This document shows positions 35,350 to 44,607 of a DNA stretch of 64,000 bases, piece after piece. The notes under the pieces were generated by a model. That model was not told the DNA's origin. It ran no database searches and worked only from the letters and a program-made list of their open reading frames with translations. This DNA comes from Bombiscardovia apis (GTDB lineage Bacteria > Actinomycetota > Actinomycetes > Actinomycetales > Bifidobacteriaceae): NCBI RefSeq assembly GCF_033095945.1, contig NZ_AP026800.1:62001-126000 (forward strand), given 5' to 3'. The first letter of the stretch is position 1. Every line of letters starts with the position of its first letter. The translations under genes were made by a program, and so were the position numbers.

Positions 35350-35520
35350 TTACTTGTTGAGGACTGCTTCGGGGTTGGAGTCGAAGGTTTCGGCGCAGCC
35401 TGGGTTGCAGAAGTAGTAGGTTTTGCCTTGGTATTCGCGGGTGGCGGCGGCCGTGTTGGGGTCGATGCTCATGTTGCAGACTGGGTCAATGACCTTTGCA
35501 ATCTCGGTATTTGCTTCCAT
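35350..35520 (-). other. Internal start that could yield a free YHS-domain protein
   Basis: Inside the ATPase frame the ATG at 35518-35520 is preceded by AAAGGAAAC about 8 bases upstream, a good ribosome site. Translation from it would give a 56-residue YHS protein ([18 protein letters not shown]...). The preceding linker is low-complexity Pro/Ala/Gln/Ser. This suggests that the gene arose by fusion of a separate YHS gene that kept its own start. Confidence 0.5.
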
Positions 35521-38232
35521 GGTTGAGTTTCCTTTCGGTTGATTGCTGTTGCTTACAGGTTGAGTGGCGCTCGCGGCTGTGGCCGGTGCCTGAGCTGAGG
35601 CCTGCGCTGCTGCCGGTGTTGGGCTTGGAATTAGGGCCTTTACCTCTTCCGAGTTTAGCGGCTTTGGGTGCTTAACCGGTTGGGCTTGCAGCTGGCTCAC
35701 TCGCAGGCGGTTGGCGTTGAGCACCACTGAGAGTGAGGAGAAAGCCATCGCAGCCCCGGCAATCATCGGGTTCAAGAGGAGTCCGATGAAGGGGTAGAGA
35801 ATTCCGGCGGCGATAGGGATGCCCAAACCGTTGTATCCAAAGGCAAACCAGAGGTTCTGACGAATATTGCGCATGGCGGCGGCAGAGAGGTCGATGGCGG
35901 TCACTGCGCCCAGCAAATCACCGGAAACAAGCGTCAGGTCTGCCGATTCGATGGCCACGTCGGTGCCAGTGCCGATAGCGAAACCTACATCTGCTTGGGC
36001 CAGCGCAGGAGCATCGTTAATGCCGTCTCCAACCATCGCAACCGTGCGCCCTTGCATTTGCAGGGCTTTCACTATCTGTGCCTTATTTTCCGGGCGTACT
36101 TGAGCGACCACTTGCTCCACTCCCACTTGCGTACCGACGGCTTCTGCCGTACCTTCATTGTCGCCTGTGAGCATGAGAGTAGCGATACCGCGTTTCTTTA
36201 GGGATTGGATGGCCTTCGCTGAGCTGGGTTTGACTTGGTCTGCGATAGCCAGTACTCCGGCTAAGCGCCCGTCTGCCGCCACATACACGGTAGTTCTGCC
36301 CTGCGCGGCCCAGTTTTCGGCACTGCTTACAGCGGGTTCGTGGGAATCGAGTTCAATGCCCCGCCCTGCTAACAAGGCTCGGTTGCCTACTAATACTGCG
36401 GTTTGCGTGCCATCGTGCTCGTGTGTTTGGTTCGCATTTTCGCCAGTACTCGTAAATAGATGCGCTTCCACACCAGCCCCGGTGATCGATGAAAAACCGC
36501 TGACCTGAGTCAAAGCTAGCCCTTGAGTATGCGCAGCGCTTACGATAGCCCGGGCCAGGGGATGCTCCGAATCGCCCTCGGCAGCGGCGGCCCAAGCCAA
36601 GACCTGCTTGGAAGTAAAGCCGGGAGCGGCGAGTACATCTGCCAATTCAGGCTTGCCTACAGTAATAGTGCCGGTCTTGTCGAGCACAATGGTGTCAATT
36701 GATGACGCCTTTTGCAGAGCGTCGGCTGAACTGTAGAGCACCCCTAAGCGCGCGCCCCGCCCGGTGCCGATGGTGACCGAAAGTGGTGTGGCCAAACCAA
36801 GTGCGCAAGGGCAGGCAATCACCAATACGGAAACCGCTGCCACAATACCATTTACGCCCTTGGGTGCCGGCCCTAGGAGCCACCAAACTACGAAGGTCCA
36901 AATAGCAATCAGCATAACTGCGGGCACAAAAACGGACGCGATCTTATCGGCCAGCTTTTGGATGGGTGCCTTGGAGGACTGGGCGCTCTTGACCAGGCGA
37001 ATAATCTGCGCCAAAACGGTGTCTTGCCCCACTTGCGTGGCCGTATATCGCAAGGATCCGGTGCCGTTTATGGTGGCCCCAACCACCGTGCTGCCAGCCT
37101 CTTTGAGCACGGGCATGGCCTCGCCGGTCACCATAGATTCGTCGACCGAAGAAGAGCCAGAAATGACAGTTCCATCTACCGGAAGCTGCTCGCCAGGGTG
37201 AACCAAGACGGTGTCGCCGACCGCCACAGCTTCTACTGGCACTTCTTCCACGCGCTCAGGCTCGCTGCCTCCACCCCGTACTACGGAAGCGGTCTTGGGT
37301 TGGAGCCCAATGAGTGAGCGAATCGCATCGCCAGTACCGCGCCGGGCCCGAGCCTCGAAAATCTGCCCCAGCAGCATCAAAGTAATAATCGTGCCCACAG
37401 CTTCATAGTAAGGATTGCGGGCCGAAATAGGCAGCAGACCGGGCGCTACCGTTACGACGAGCGAATAGAGGAAAGCGGTTGCGGTACCCAGGGTTACGAG
37501 CGAGTTCATCTCCGGCGCGCGGTGTATGAGCGCCAGCCAGCCCACGCGGTGAATGGGCCAGCCCGAGTAGAACATCACCGGCAGTGTCAAAACTAGCTGC
37601 GTCCAAGGGCTCATGAGCCAAGCGGGCATGTGGATAAACATGCCAAACATTGCAGCGGTAAAGACCGGCAGCGTAAAGACTAAGGCCACGATAAAGCGAC
37701 GGGTCAAGGATCGAATCTCCTTGTCTCGCTCATTCTCTTCGCTCTCGGCATCATCGGCAGAAAGCGTTAGTGGGGCTGGATTCTCAATACGGGCTTGGCT
37801 ATTGTAGGGGCTCGTGACCTCGTGTGACTCGACAGCTGGATTTTCGCTTGCGCCCTGGCCTTGTGCTGGCAGTGCTCGCAGCATCCCGTGGAGCATATTC
37901 ATGCCGCAGGCGAAGGGGTAATCGCCAGGCTTTGGCAGGGTTAGGTCGAGCGTGGTTGCGGCGAAAGCTGGCAGCATGCGGTCGATGCCTAGGTCGGAAA
38001 ATACTACGTGCGAGGAGCATTCTCCGTCTTCCTGGCGGTCAAATATTAAGCGAACTGGCCGCCCGGCTTCCACCTCCACTAGCTGTGGAGAGTAGCCACC
38101 TTTCACGCTGATATGGGCGGTCTGCACGCCGTTTTCGTTGCTGGCTTGAGCTGCCTGTTGGGGCGTAAAAAAGTACCAAGCAATGGCTGCTGTGACTGCA
38201 ATCGCGAGGATGACGACTACTGCGTTGGCCAT
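35350..38232 (-). CDS. copA: Copper P-type ATPase fused to an N-terminal cupredoxin and a C-terminal YHS domain
   Basis: This 960-residue protein should export Cu(I). Residues 1-20 form a helix. Residues ~38-125 form a cupredoxin-like domain with metal-ligand residues in [11 protein letters not shown] and [11 protein letters not shown], in place of the usual HMA domain. The P1B ATPase core follows with eight helices: the motifs are [54 protein letters not shown] and [19 protein letters not shown]. After a Pro/Ala-rich linker of ~70 residues the last ~55 residues form a YHS domain ([28 protein letters not shown]), a small metal-binding module. The ATG at 38232 has AAGGGGG upstream. It is divergent from csoR across a CsoR-type operator. 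The triple fusion is unusual. Confidence 0.9.
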   Translation of the reverse strand: MANAVVVILAIAVTAAIAWYFFTPQQAAQASNENGVQTAHISVKGGYSPQLVEVEAGRPVRLIFDRQEDGECSSHVVFSDLGIDRMLPAFAATTLDLTLPKPGDYPFACGMNMLHGMLRALPAQGQGASENPAVESHEVTSPYNSQARIENPAPLTLSADDAESEENERDKEIRSLTRRFIVALVFTLPVFTAAMFGMFIHMPAWLMSPWTQLVLTLPVMFYSGWPIHRVGWLALIHRAPEMNSLVTLGTATAFLYSLVVTVAPGLLPISARNPYYEAVGTIITLMLLGQIFEARARRGTGDAIRSLIGLQPKTASVVRGGGSEPERVEEVPVEAVAVGDTVLVHPGEQLPVDGTVISGSSSVDESMVTGEAMPVLKEAGSTVVGATINGTGSLRYTATQVGQDTVLAQIIRLVKSAQSSKAPIQKLADKIASVFVPAVMLIAIWTFVVWWLLGPAPKGVNGIVAAVSVLVIACPCALGLATPLSVTIGTGRGARLGVLYSSADALQKASSIDTIVLDKTGTITVGKPELADVLAAPGFTSKQVLAWAAAAEGDSEHPLARAIVSAAHTQGLALTQVSGFSSITGAGVEAHLFTSTGENANQTHEHDGTQTAVLVGNRALLAGRGIELDSHEPAVSSAENWAAQGRTTVYVAADGRLAGVLAIADQVKPSSAKAIQSLKKRGIATLMLTGDNEGTAEAVGTQVGVEQVVAQVRPENKAQIVKALQMQGRTVAMVGDGINDAPALAQADVGFAIGTGTDVAIESADLTLVSGDLLGAVTAIDLSAAAMRNIRQNLWFAFGYNGLGIPIAAGILYPFIGLLLNPMIAGAAMAFSSLSVVLNANRLRVSQLQAQPVKHPKPLNSEEVKALIPSPTPAAAQASAQAPATAASATQPVSNSNQPKGNSTMEANTEIAKVIDPVCNMSIDPNTAAATREYQGKTYYFCNPGCAETFDSNPEAVLNK

Positions 38233-38267
38233 GATATGCCCCCTTCTGAAGGAATCTGCATACTCAA

Positions 38268-38287
38268 TATACCCCCGGGGGGTATAC
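38268..38287. promoter_or_regulatory. CsoR-type operator between copA and csoR
   Basis: TATACCCCCGGGGGGTATA is an almost perfect palindrome matching the G/C-rich core with flanking TA that CsoR repressors bind. It lies between the divergent copA and csoR start codons, 36 bases from the first and about 53 from the second, where it can control both. Confidence 0.8.
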
Positions 38288-38339
38288 TTGGCAAGAGCGA
38301 TTCTCAGTAAGATGTATGCAAGAGCAGTCGGGAGGCTTT

Positions 38340-38621
38340 ATGACAGGGTATGTGGAAGACAAAAAGCGCGTCATTACACGTCTGCGCCGGATTGAAGGGC
38401 AGGTGCGTGCAATTGAGAAAATGGTGGAGAATGATACCTATTGTATAGACGTGCTCACGCAGATTGCAGCTTCGTCAAGCGCTCTCAAATCGGTGGCTCT
38501 CAACATCTTGGATGACCACATGAACCATTGCGTGCGCCAAGCTGCTGCCAAGGGCGGAGATGAAGCCGACGAAAAAATGCAGGAAGCCTCTGAAGCCATT
38601 GCCCGCCTAGTACGCTCATAA
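38340..38621 (+). CDS. csoR: CsoR-family copper-sensing repressor
   Basis: This 93-residue all-helical protein matches the CsoR/RcnR family, which leaves DNA when it binds Cu(I). Start: the ATG at 38340, with GGGAGG 4 bases upstream; an ATG at 38316 would run through that site. The Cu(I) ligands Cys-x-His-x3-Cys are visible as YCIDVL (near residue 36), then HMNHCVRQ (His and Cys near residues 61-65). The DNA-contact region KRVITRLRRIEGQVRAIEKM is intact. It should repress both itself and the divergent copA. Confidence 0.92.
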   Translation: MTGYVEDKKRVITRLRRIEGQVRAIEKMVENDTYCIDVLTQIAASSSALKSVALNILDDHMNHCVRQAAAKGGDEADEKMQEASEAIARLVRS

Positions 38622-38828
38622 AGCTGTCCGTTCTGGCAGACGAAGTGAGGGGCACTCACCATATTGGCAGCATTTCGAGCGCCCAAGGTGAGAATTGAGC
38701 GTAAGTTACGCTACGCGCGTGGTGTACTAACAGGAAACTATGCTTAACTGTGCTGTAGAGCGCTCGGGGCGCGGTTATTCCAAGGAAATGTGAGTGCTAC
38801 AAGGCAGATATCAACGTAAGGTGGTGCA

Positions 38829-40292
38829 ATGGCTAGACATGCTTCTGACGGCGTAAGTGAGCCCAAGCATGCCCTCAACGAGCCCAAGGCATCCAGCCCC
38901 AGCCATCAAGCGCAGCCTCAGAACCCGCAAACCCCGGGTCAGTCTAAGCCCAGCAAACCCAAGCATTCCGCGCCTGCAGCGCAAGACGAGAACAATAAAG
39001 TTGGTAAGAAACACGCTGCTAGTGGCCGGAAAAAGAAGGGCATAACTCGCGATTCAGCCGAGCGCAAGCATAAAAAGACTTCTGCAAGGTCGCGCAAAAA
39101 CGCTGGTAAAACCTACGATGTAACTGGCGCAGCCAGTGCAGTTGCCCCAGCCAGTCAGCCCATCCAAAGCAGCCCTATTTCGGAACCGACCGCTTTCCCG
39201 TCAGCTTACTCCTCGCCCGCAGGCAGTGAGCCAACAGCAACTGGTGCATCAACACCCGCCGTCACGCCTGCGGTATCGAGCGCGCCCACAGTGGCAGCAC
39301 ATCAGGAAGCGCATGCGGCAGTAAGGCAAACTGCTCAAGCTAAGAACAAAACGAAGCGCAAGGCAGGCAGCCATCGCGGCGGGCCGGCTACGAAAATGGA
39401 TTGGTCCGTGCTCATTGCGGTCATCCTAGTGTGTATGTTTACCTTAGGCTATGTGCTCTTTAGCGGTAGCCTGGTGGCCCAAAATCACAATAGTCACGAA
39501 TCTGTGCGTTCTGCCAACGATTACGATGAAGCTGTGAGCAAACTGAGCGAAAGCACGGTCAAAAAAACCCTAGCCGATATTACCGAATATGACGAGCACA
39601 TGCGTTCAGGCGGGGCTCTCGACCCCTTCGCCAGTGAGCCCGCGGACGCTAAGGCCAGCGAATCGGTCAAAACAACTGATTACACCGAAATTTTGAAGCG
39701 CGTGAGCCCAGACATGGTGGGTTACTTGAGCGTGCCCAAGGCCGACTTCTCGGGGCCAATCTACTACGGAGACGTCAACGCTTCGCTCACACGAGGCGTG
39801 GGCTACCTGCCCAACACGGCACTGCCTTCGCAGGTCAAAGGCACCCGCTCGGTACTGTTCGGCCACACGGGCCTTGATAATTTGCACGTTTTTGACGACT
39901 TGGATAAGGTACATAAAGGCGACGAATTTTCAGTACGTATGCTTAATACCACGTATAATTACAAGGTATTCGGCATAGAGGTGGTTAGGCCCGATCAGGT
40001 CGATGTTCTGCGCCCGCAGAAAGACAAAACCATCGTGACCTTGCTGACTTGCACGCCCAAGGGGGTCAATGACCATCGTCTCTTGGTGTCGGGCGAGCTG
40101 GTTTCGGTTACTACTGATAAACCTGAACTTCAGCAGACTCGTTCGCCGTCTATGTTGGCGGTAACTATTATTCCGCTAGCTGCGTGTGTGGTGGGGGCCG
40201 CTTACGTGTGGTTGCGAAAGCAGCAAGTTAGCAGCACTGCTCGGACGCGCGCGCGCCGGGGCAAGACCAGGGCCAAGGAGCGCCATGAGTAA
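38829..40292 (+). CDS. srtC: Class C (pilin-polymerising) sortase, long basic N-terminus
   Basis: Class C sortases join pilin subunits through lysine. This 487-residue enzyme has a ~190-residue Pro/Ser/Lys-rich N-terminus with no clear fold, a helix (MDWSVLIAVILVCMFTLGYVL) and a sortase domain. The lid motif DPF is present (GGALDPFASEP). The catalytic histidine is in LFGHTGLDNLHVF, the cysteine and arginine in TLLTCTPKGVNDHRLLVSG. A C-terminal helix (SMLAVTIIPLAACVVGAAYV) and a basic tail complete it, as in other class C enzymes. AAGGTGG lies before the ATG. It overlaps the next sortase gene by eight bases. No pilin gene is adjacent; two candidates lie 6-8 kb downstream. Confidence 0.9.
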   Translation: MARHASDGVSEPKHALNEPKASSPSHQAQPQNPQTPGQSKPSKPKHSAPAAQDENNKVGKKHAASGRKKKGITRDSAERKHKKTSARSRKNAGKTYDVTGAASAVAPASQPIQSSPISEPTAFPSAYSSPAGSEPTATGASTPAVTPAVSSAPTVAAHQEAHAAVRQTAQAKNKTKRKAGSHRGGPATKMDWSVLIAVILVCMFTLGYVLFSGSLVAQNHNSHESVRSANDYDEAVSKLSESTVKKTLADITEYDEHMRSGGALDPFASEPADAKASESVKTTDYTEILKRVSPDMVGYLSVPKADFSGPIYYGDVNASLTRGVGYLPNTALPSQVKGTRSVLFGHTGLDNLHVFDDLDKVHKGDEFSVRMLNTTYNYKVFGIEVVRPDQVDVLRPQKDKTIVTLLTCTPKGVNDHRLLVSGELVSVTTDKPELQQTRSPSMLAVTIIPLAACVVGAAYVWLRKQQVSSTARTRARRGKTRAKERHE

Positions 40293-41454
40293 GAGTCCTA
40301 GCAAGGTCGGCTCCCGCTTCAAAATTGGCGGTAAGTCGGCTAAGCTTGAGCAAGCAACCCCCAAGTCCTCGGGGAAGCCATCGCGGGCAAAGGGCAACAA
40401 GCCCGGGCATGCCGGCCGCTCTGTGAAGTGGCGCACGCTTGTAGACGTACTCATCTTCCTCATTGGCTTAGGCATCTTCCTCTACCCGCTCACGGCGGCT
40501 TATCTCAACTATCAGGCAGCTTCCAAGGCGATTGACACATACGATTCCATTGTGTCGAATCTGACCGAGGCGCAAAAAGCGGCCATGTGGCAAGACGCAA
40601 AAAAGTACGACGTTGAGCTCGGTAAGCCAACCCTTCGAGACCCCTTCAAATACCACAAAATTAAGTCCCCTGTGGAGCGATACAACAAGACCTTAGACGT
40701 AGACGGCAAAGGCATGATGGCCTACGTTGAAATCCCCAAGATTTCTGTGAAGCAGCCGGTCTACCACGGCACCAACGACGACACGCTTTTGAAGGGCACT
40801 GGCCACATTGCCACAACGCATATTCCGACAGACAATCCCACCCTGCACGGTGTGATTACGGGTCATACGGGCGCTGTGGGCCACATCTTCTTCGACAATC
40901 TGACCCAGATGAAAAAGGGTGATATTTTTCAGATTCGTGTGCTTGATCACCGCATGAGTTACGAGATTGATCAGATTAAGACCATCATGCCCAACGACGT
41001 GCGCAACCTGCAGCCGGTCGAGGGCCGTAATTATGTGACTTTGCTTACATGTACTCCTTACGGTATCAATTCTCACCGTTTGATTGTGCGCGGGCATTTT
41101 ATCGGCGAAGATATTCCGGCAACGCAGCCGCCCGGTGCGCCTAAGTGGGTGCTCTGGATTTTTCTTCTGGCTCTGCTTATCGATGCCATGCTCATGCATG
41201 TGGTGACGCTGAAGCGGCGTAAGTGCCGAATCGCCATAGCGCAAATCCGCCGTTCTTACGGTCTAGATCCTGGCCGTGGCGACTGGCCGCTGCCCACCCA
41301 GGGCCCAGGTTCTGGCCGTGCAACTGCTTACGTAGACCCGGCGACCGGAGCTCCGCCAGGAGATGCCGGAGGCGGTGACGCTAAGGGCTCGGCACCCCTA
41401 GCGGCTCTAGCTAGGTCTGGCTTGGATTCAGACGATGCACATCCGAATTCGTAA
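40285..41454 (+). CDS. srtC: Second class C sortase
   Basis: The start is the ATG at 40285, 4-5 bases after AAGGAG and inside the last codons of the previous gene; the longer upstream frame is a continuation without a start site. The protein has 389 residues. After a basic N-terminus, helix 1 is LVDVLIFLIGLGIFLYPLTA. The lid motif is RDPFKYHK. Catalytic residues are the histidine in VITGHTGAVGHIFFDNL and the cysteine and arginine in TLLTCTPYGINSHRLIVRG. A second helix follows (WVLWIFLLALLIDAMLMHVV), then a polar tail of ~75 residues rich in Gly and Pro. Two tandem class C sortases suggest specialised roles, for example polymerising different pilins, but nothing in the sequence shows which. 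Confidence 0.92.
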   Translation: MSKSPSKVGSRFKIGGKSAKLEQATPKSSGKPSRAKGNKPGHAGRSVKWRTLVDVLIFLIGLGIFLYPLTAAYLNYQAASKAIDTYDSIVSNLTEAQKAAMWQDAKKYDVELGKPTLRDPFKYHKIKSPVERYNKTLDVDGKGMMAYVEIPKISVKQPVYHGTNDDTLLKGTGHIATTHIPTDNPTLHGVITGHTGAVGHIFFDNLTQMKKGDIFQIRVLDHRMSYEIDQIKTIMPNDVRNLQPVEGRNYVTLLTCTPYGINSHRLIVRGHFIGEDIPATQPPGAPKWVLWIFLLALLIDAMLMHVVTLKRRKCRIAIAQIRRSYGLDPGRGDWPLPTQGPGSGRATAYVDPATGAPPGDAGGGDAKGSAPLAALARSGLDSDDAHPNS

Positions 41455-41581
41455 GCCTTAGGCGACTGGCAGCAGGGAACTTACTGGGTTCTCTGCTGCC
41501 AGTCAGCTATAGTAGGGTGGTAACAGCCTGAGCGGGCAAATGCGCCCGCGACGAATACGAGGGGTTTCAAGGGGTGTAGGC

Positions 41582-42748
41582 ATGGTTTCGGATAGTTCGT
41601 TTGGAGAACCAACTAGCGCAGGCGTCCAGCAGGACGCTCAAGATTTTGGGAAGGCTGCTGCCGCTGCTGCTGCCGCTTTTGCGAAGAGCGATTCAAGTGT
41701 TTATAGTGCGGCTCGCTTAGGGGTCGGTCCTGCGGTCGGAGCTTTGAGCAATGCTGCCTTGCAGGTGCCCCAACTCGTCTTGCACGACGACGGTGTGCGC
41801 ACTCCCGCAGCGGTAACTACGCCGGCATTTTCTTCTCCCATTGCCCCGAGTTCTCCGATGGCTCCGAGCCTTACTCCGAGTTTTACTTCGAGCTCCACTC
41901 CGAGCACTCTGCCCAGTGAAGGAGTATCCGGAGCTTACAACGATAGAATGTCTGCTTCTTGGGAAACGACCGGCTCAGCCCAGTCTTCGATGGCCCAGCC
42001 CAGTCCGGTTTCGCCCTACGCCGCACCGCAGCAAGATTCAGCCGCTTTTACATCGACACCGCAGTTCCCAACCCAGTTTCCTGCCCAAGTTCAACAGCCT
42101 GCCCCTGTTGCGCAGCCGGCTTCCTACCAACAATTCCAGGCTCAGCCTCAATTCCAGGCTCAGCCCGATGCAATGGGGCAGCAATCTCAGCAGCCTCAGC
42201 AATCTCAGCAGCCTCAGCAGCCTCAGGCCCAGCCGCAATCTCAATTCGCACCCGGCTACCAAGCCTATATGCCCACCAATGAAGCGCAGCCAATCGCTTC
42301 CAATCAACCGGTGCCAGTAGAGCAGCCGGTGTCAAATGCCCAGTCTTATCCAGTTTCTTCCCCGGAGGCCCAAACTTCTATGTCGTCAACTCCTCTGCAC
42401 TCTGCTTCGCGCCATTCTTCACCAGCGGCAGGTGCAGATCCGGCAGCCGGTCAGCAAGACCCTTCTCAACCAATGGCTGGAGGTCATCGTCGCGGTGATG
42501 CTCGCGTCCCTAAGGCCCGCCACACGCCGGCCTGGAGCAGGAAGAACCCCAACGACATGAAAGCCCTGCGAGCTCGCGAGCGTCGCTTAACCATACTCTG
42601 GTGGTTCCTCGCCGTTTTGGCTGTCTTCTTTGCCTGGGCCTCTTTTGGTCTCATGATGCGCATCGGCTTCCTGCCCACCTTCGATTTGGGCTATTCTTGG
42701 TTCGATTCCCACATCGCTTTCTTCTTCGGTATCAACGCCGCTGGCTAG
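41582..42748 (+). CDS. Q/P/S-rich protein with C-terminal membrane helix, unknown function
   Basis: This 388-residue protein begins at the ATG at 41582, with AAGGGG 7 bases before it. Residues ~20-36 are an alanine run (KAAAAAAAAFAKS). Residues 60-330 are low complexity, rich in Pro, Gln, Ser and Ala, with imperfect QSQQPQ and FQAQPQ repeats. A basic stretch (RRGDARVPKARHTPAWSRK) leads into a helix (LTILWWFLAVLAVFFAWASFG) and a short hydrophobic end containing TFDLGYSWFDSHIAFFFGINA. There is no sortase signal. It follows the two sortase genes on the same strand with a 127-base gap, so it may be part of that locus. The function is unknown. Confidence 0.75.
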   Translation: MVSDSSFGEPTSAGVQQDAQDFGKAAAAAAAAFAKSDSSVYSAARLGVGPAVGALSNAALQVPQLVLHDDGVRTPAAVTTPAFSSPIAPSSPMAPSLTPSFTSSSTPSTLPSEGVSGAYNDRMSASWETTGSAQSSMAQPSPVSPYAAPQQDSAAFTSTPQFPTQFPAQVQQPAPVAQPASYQQFQAQPQFQAQPDAMGQQSQQPQQSQQPQQPQAQPQSQFAPGYQAYMPTNEAQPIASNQPVPVEQPVSNAQSYPVSSPEAQTSMSSTPLHSASRHSSPAAGADPAAGQQDPSQPMAGGHRRGDARVPKARHTPAWSRKNPNDMKALRARERRLTILWWFLAVLAVFFAWASFGLMMRIGFLPTFDLGYSWFDSHIAFFFGINAAG

Positions 42749-42904
42749 CCGCATCGATATAGCTCCCTAGCCCAGCTCTAAACCACGCAGACCCCTTCTC
42801 TCGCTTGCGCTGCAACAAAGTGCAAGTTTTGTGCCTCAACGAGCAATAGTTCGTAGTCTGAACTTATATAGTCTCGCTCAATGCTCGAGAGGAGGGGTCT
42901 ACGC

Positions 42905-43936
42905 ATGCCTGCGCACTATAACGGCGATGAAGCCACAGACGAAGATGTCGCTAAAGGAATTTCCGAGGTCCAAGGCCAAGATTTTGCGCCGCAAGAGTTT
43001 CAGGGGTGCCCCCGGCAAGGCTCTGTGCTACTCGTGGGGGAGCCGATGGCACTCTTCACGGCCGAGTGCACCGGCAGCTTGCAAGATGTCAACGAATTCT
43101 CCGCATCCATAGCCGGCGCTGAGCTCAACGTGGTTGTAGGACTGACTCGGTTAGGCCACCAAGCACAATATGTGGCGCATGTGGGCCAAGACCCATTCGG
43201 TATCAAGATTCACCACTTCTTGCAGCAGCACGGTATAGACGATTCCGCTCTCACCGTGGACCCTCATCACTCAACCGGCTTCATGCTCAAGTCGAAAGTG
43301 ACCAAGGGAGACCCAGCCACTGCCTACTGGCGCTCAGGTTCCGCAGCCTCGGCAATCAACCCGCAAGATGTGGAAGGCCTAGACTTATCGGGCACCGCGA
43401 TTGTGCATATTACGGGCATTCTGCCAGCGCTTTCAGCTTCGGCCGCAGCAGCCACGCAAGCGCTTATGGCACATGCCCGCCGCGAGCACGTTTTCCTCTC
43501 CTTCGACCCCAATTTGCGCCCAGCCCTGTGGGAGAACGCAGAAACCATGCGTTCCACGCTCAGAGATTTGAGCTCCCAGGCAGATTTGGTGCTGCCAGGC
43601 ATTGGCGAAGGGGAGGAGCTCTTCTCCGTGTCGAGCGTCGAAGAGATTGGCAAGGCCTTTATCGACAACGGTGCCCGATACGTGGTGGTAAAAGACGGTC
43701 CGCGCGGCGCTTATGCTACCGACGGCAAGCGCTCAGTATATGTGCCCGCTTTCGTAGTTTCCACCATCGTCGACACCGTGGGCGCGGGCGATGGCTTTGC
43801 TGCCGGACTGCTGTCTGCCTTGCTGGAGAGCGCTTCGTTCGCAGGGGCCATGGATCGTGCATGCGCAGTAGGGGCTATGCAAACGCAAGTAGTTTCCGAC
43901 AACGAAGGCCTGCCAACGCCAAACCTAGCGAAGTAA
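42905..43936 (+). CDS. PfkB-family carbohydrate kinase
   Basis: This 343-residue sugar or nucleoside kinase of the ribokinase/PfkB family starts at the ATG at 42905, after GAGGAGGGG; an ATG at 42881 precedes that site. The family signatures are GSVLLVGEPMALFTAE at the start of the fold, AELNVVVGLTRLG, SFDPNLRPALWE and DTVGAGDGFAAGLLSALLE with the catalytic aspartate. The sequence resembles 2-keto-3-deoxygluconate kinases more than fructokinases, but the substrate cannot be fixed. It is transcribed alone. Confidence 0.88.
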   Translation: MPAHYNGDEATDEDVAKGISEVQGQDFAPQEFQGCPRQGSVLLVGEPMALFTAECTGSLQDVNEFSASIAGAELNVVVGLTRLGHQAQYVAHVGQDPFGIKIHHFLQQHGIDDSALTVDPHHSTGFMLKSKVTKGDPATAYWRSGSAASAINPQDVEGLDLSGTAIVHITGILPALSASAAAATQALMAHARREHVFLSFDPNLRPALWENAETMRSTLRDLSSQADLVLPGIGEGEELFSVSSVEEIGKAFIDNGARYVVVKDGPRGAYATDGKRSVYVPAFVVSTIVDTVGAGDGFAAGLLSALLESASFAGAMDRACAVGAMQTQVVSDNEGLPTPNLAK

Positions 43937-44266
43937 CCGACATCATCAACGCTCTACTCTAAAATAGGGCACAAATCTTAGGGCTTCGGCCCTTCATATC
44001 AACACAAGGCCTGCTGGTTCTCCACCCTAGAGGGCCTTCGTGCTACCGAACTCGTTCTTTGCGACGGGCAACTGTTGGTTTGCGAGTGAGGGCTGTGCTG
44101 GGAATCAGCTCATTGTTATGGAATATAACTTAAAATATATGGGTATATGACGAAATTGCGCTGCTGTATAGTCGTTTTGAAAGGAGTGTTAGCAACGCTT
44201 GTACGTTATAGAACTCACCCGAGAGTGCACATGTGGTTTAAACGCAAAGAGCTCTAAAGAAAAGAG
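43937..44266. other. Intergenic region between the PfkB kinase and tRNA-Leu
   Basis: No gene is supported. Two short hairpins lie near the left end: AGGGC-TTCG-GCCCT at 43980-43993, and AAGGCC with GGCCTT at about 44005-44038. Either may end the kinase transcript. A 36-codon frame at 44147 lacks a ribosome site before its ATG and is probably not a gene. Confidence 0.5.
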
Positions 44267-44349
44267 TGCGAACGGAGGGAGTTGAACCCTCACGAGCATA
44301 AGCTCACTGCCACCTGAAGACAGCGCGTCTACCATTCCGCCACGTTCGC
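44267..44349 (-). tRNA. tRNA-Leu (anticodon CAG)
   Basis: The minus strand folds as a class II tRNA of 83 nt. The acceptor stem is GCGAACG with CGTTCGC and discriminator A. The anticodon arm is CTGTC-TTCAGGT-GGCAG, so the anticodon is CAG and reads CUG. The long variable arm pairs GAGC with GCTC. The T arm is GAGGG-TTCAACT-CCCTC. CCA is not encoded. Confidence 0.95.
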
Positions 44350-44422
44350 AAGCAATCAGCCATTTTACTCTGTTTTCGCGCCCGCTGCAACTTTTGTCGC
44401 GCCCGGCCGTGTCGTTCGCTGA

Positions 44423-44545
44423 GCTCAGTGGCCGAATGTTCGCGTTTGCCCAGCCCGCCGCGCAAAAATGTGCCATTTTTTCATCAAAAATGGCCGAATG
44501 TTCGCGATTTCAGATTTTTGCCGCGAACTTTCGGCCACTTTTCCG
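44423..44545. repeat. Dispersed intergenic element, copy 2
   Basis: CAGTGGCCGAATGTTCGCGTT, in which GGCCGAA-x-GTTCGCGTT is shared with copy 1, starts the element near 44426. GCGCAAAAATGTGCCAT at 44460-44476, TGGCCGAATGTTCGCG at 44491-44506 and the inverted CGCGAACTTTCGGCCACT at 44522-44539 follow. Order and spacing match 5263-5385. Confidence 0.7.
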
Positions 44546-44555
44546 CTGAGACGGC

Positions 44556-44592
44556 CAAAAACTCGCACCGTTCTAATTGGGTTGCGAGTTTT
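44556..44592 (-). terminator. Intrinsic terminator of tgt
   Basis: AAAACTCGCA at 44558-44567 pairs with TGCGAGTTTT at 44583-44592. On the minus strand it is followed by a T-rich end. It starts 16 bases past the tgt stop codon. Confidence 0.8.
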
Positions 44593-44607
44593 CAGCCATT
44601 TGTCTTA

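Larger units (their letters stand above)
44350..44607. other. Intergenic region with dispersed element copy 2 and the tgt terminator
   Basis: No gene is visible. Element copy 2 occupies 44423-44545 and the tgt terminator lies at 44556-44592. Confidence 0.6.

Noticed and set aside
44147..44257. 36-residue frame starting MTKLRCCIVVLKG
   Set aside because: No ribosome site before the ATG and no recognisable features.
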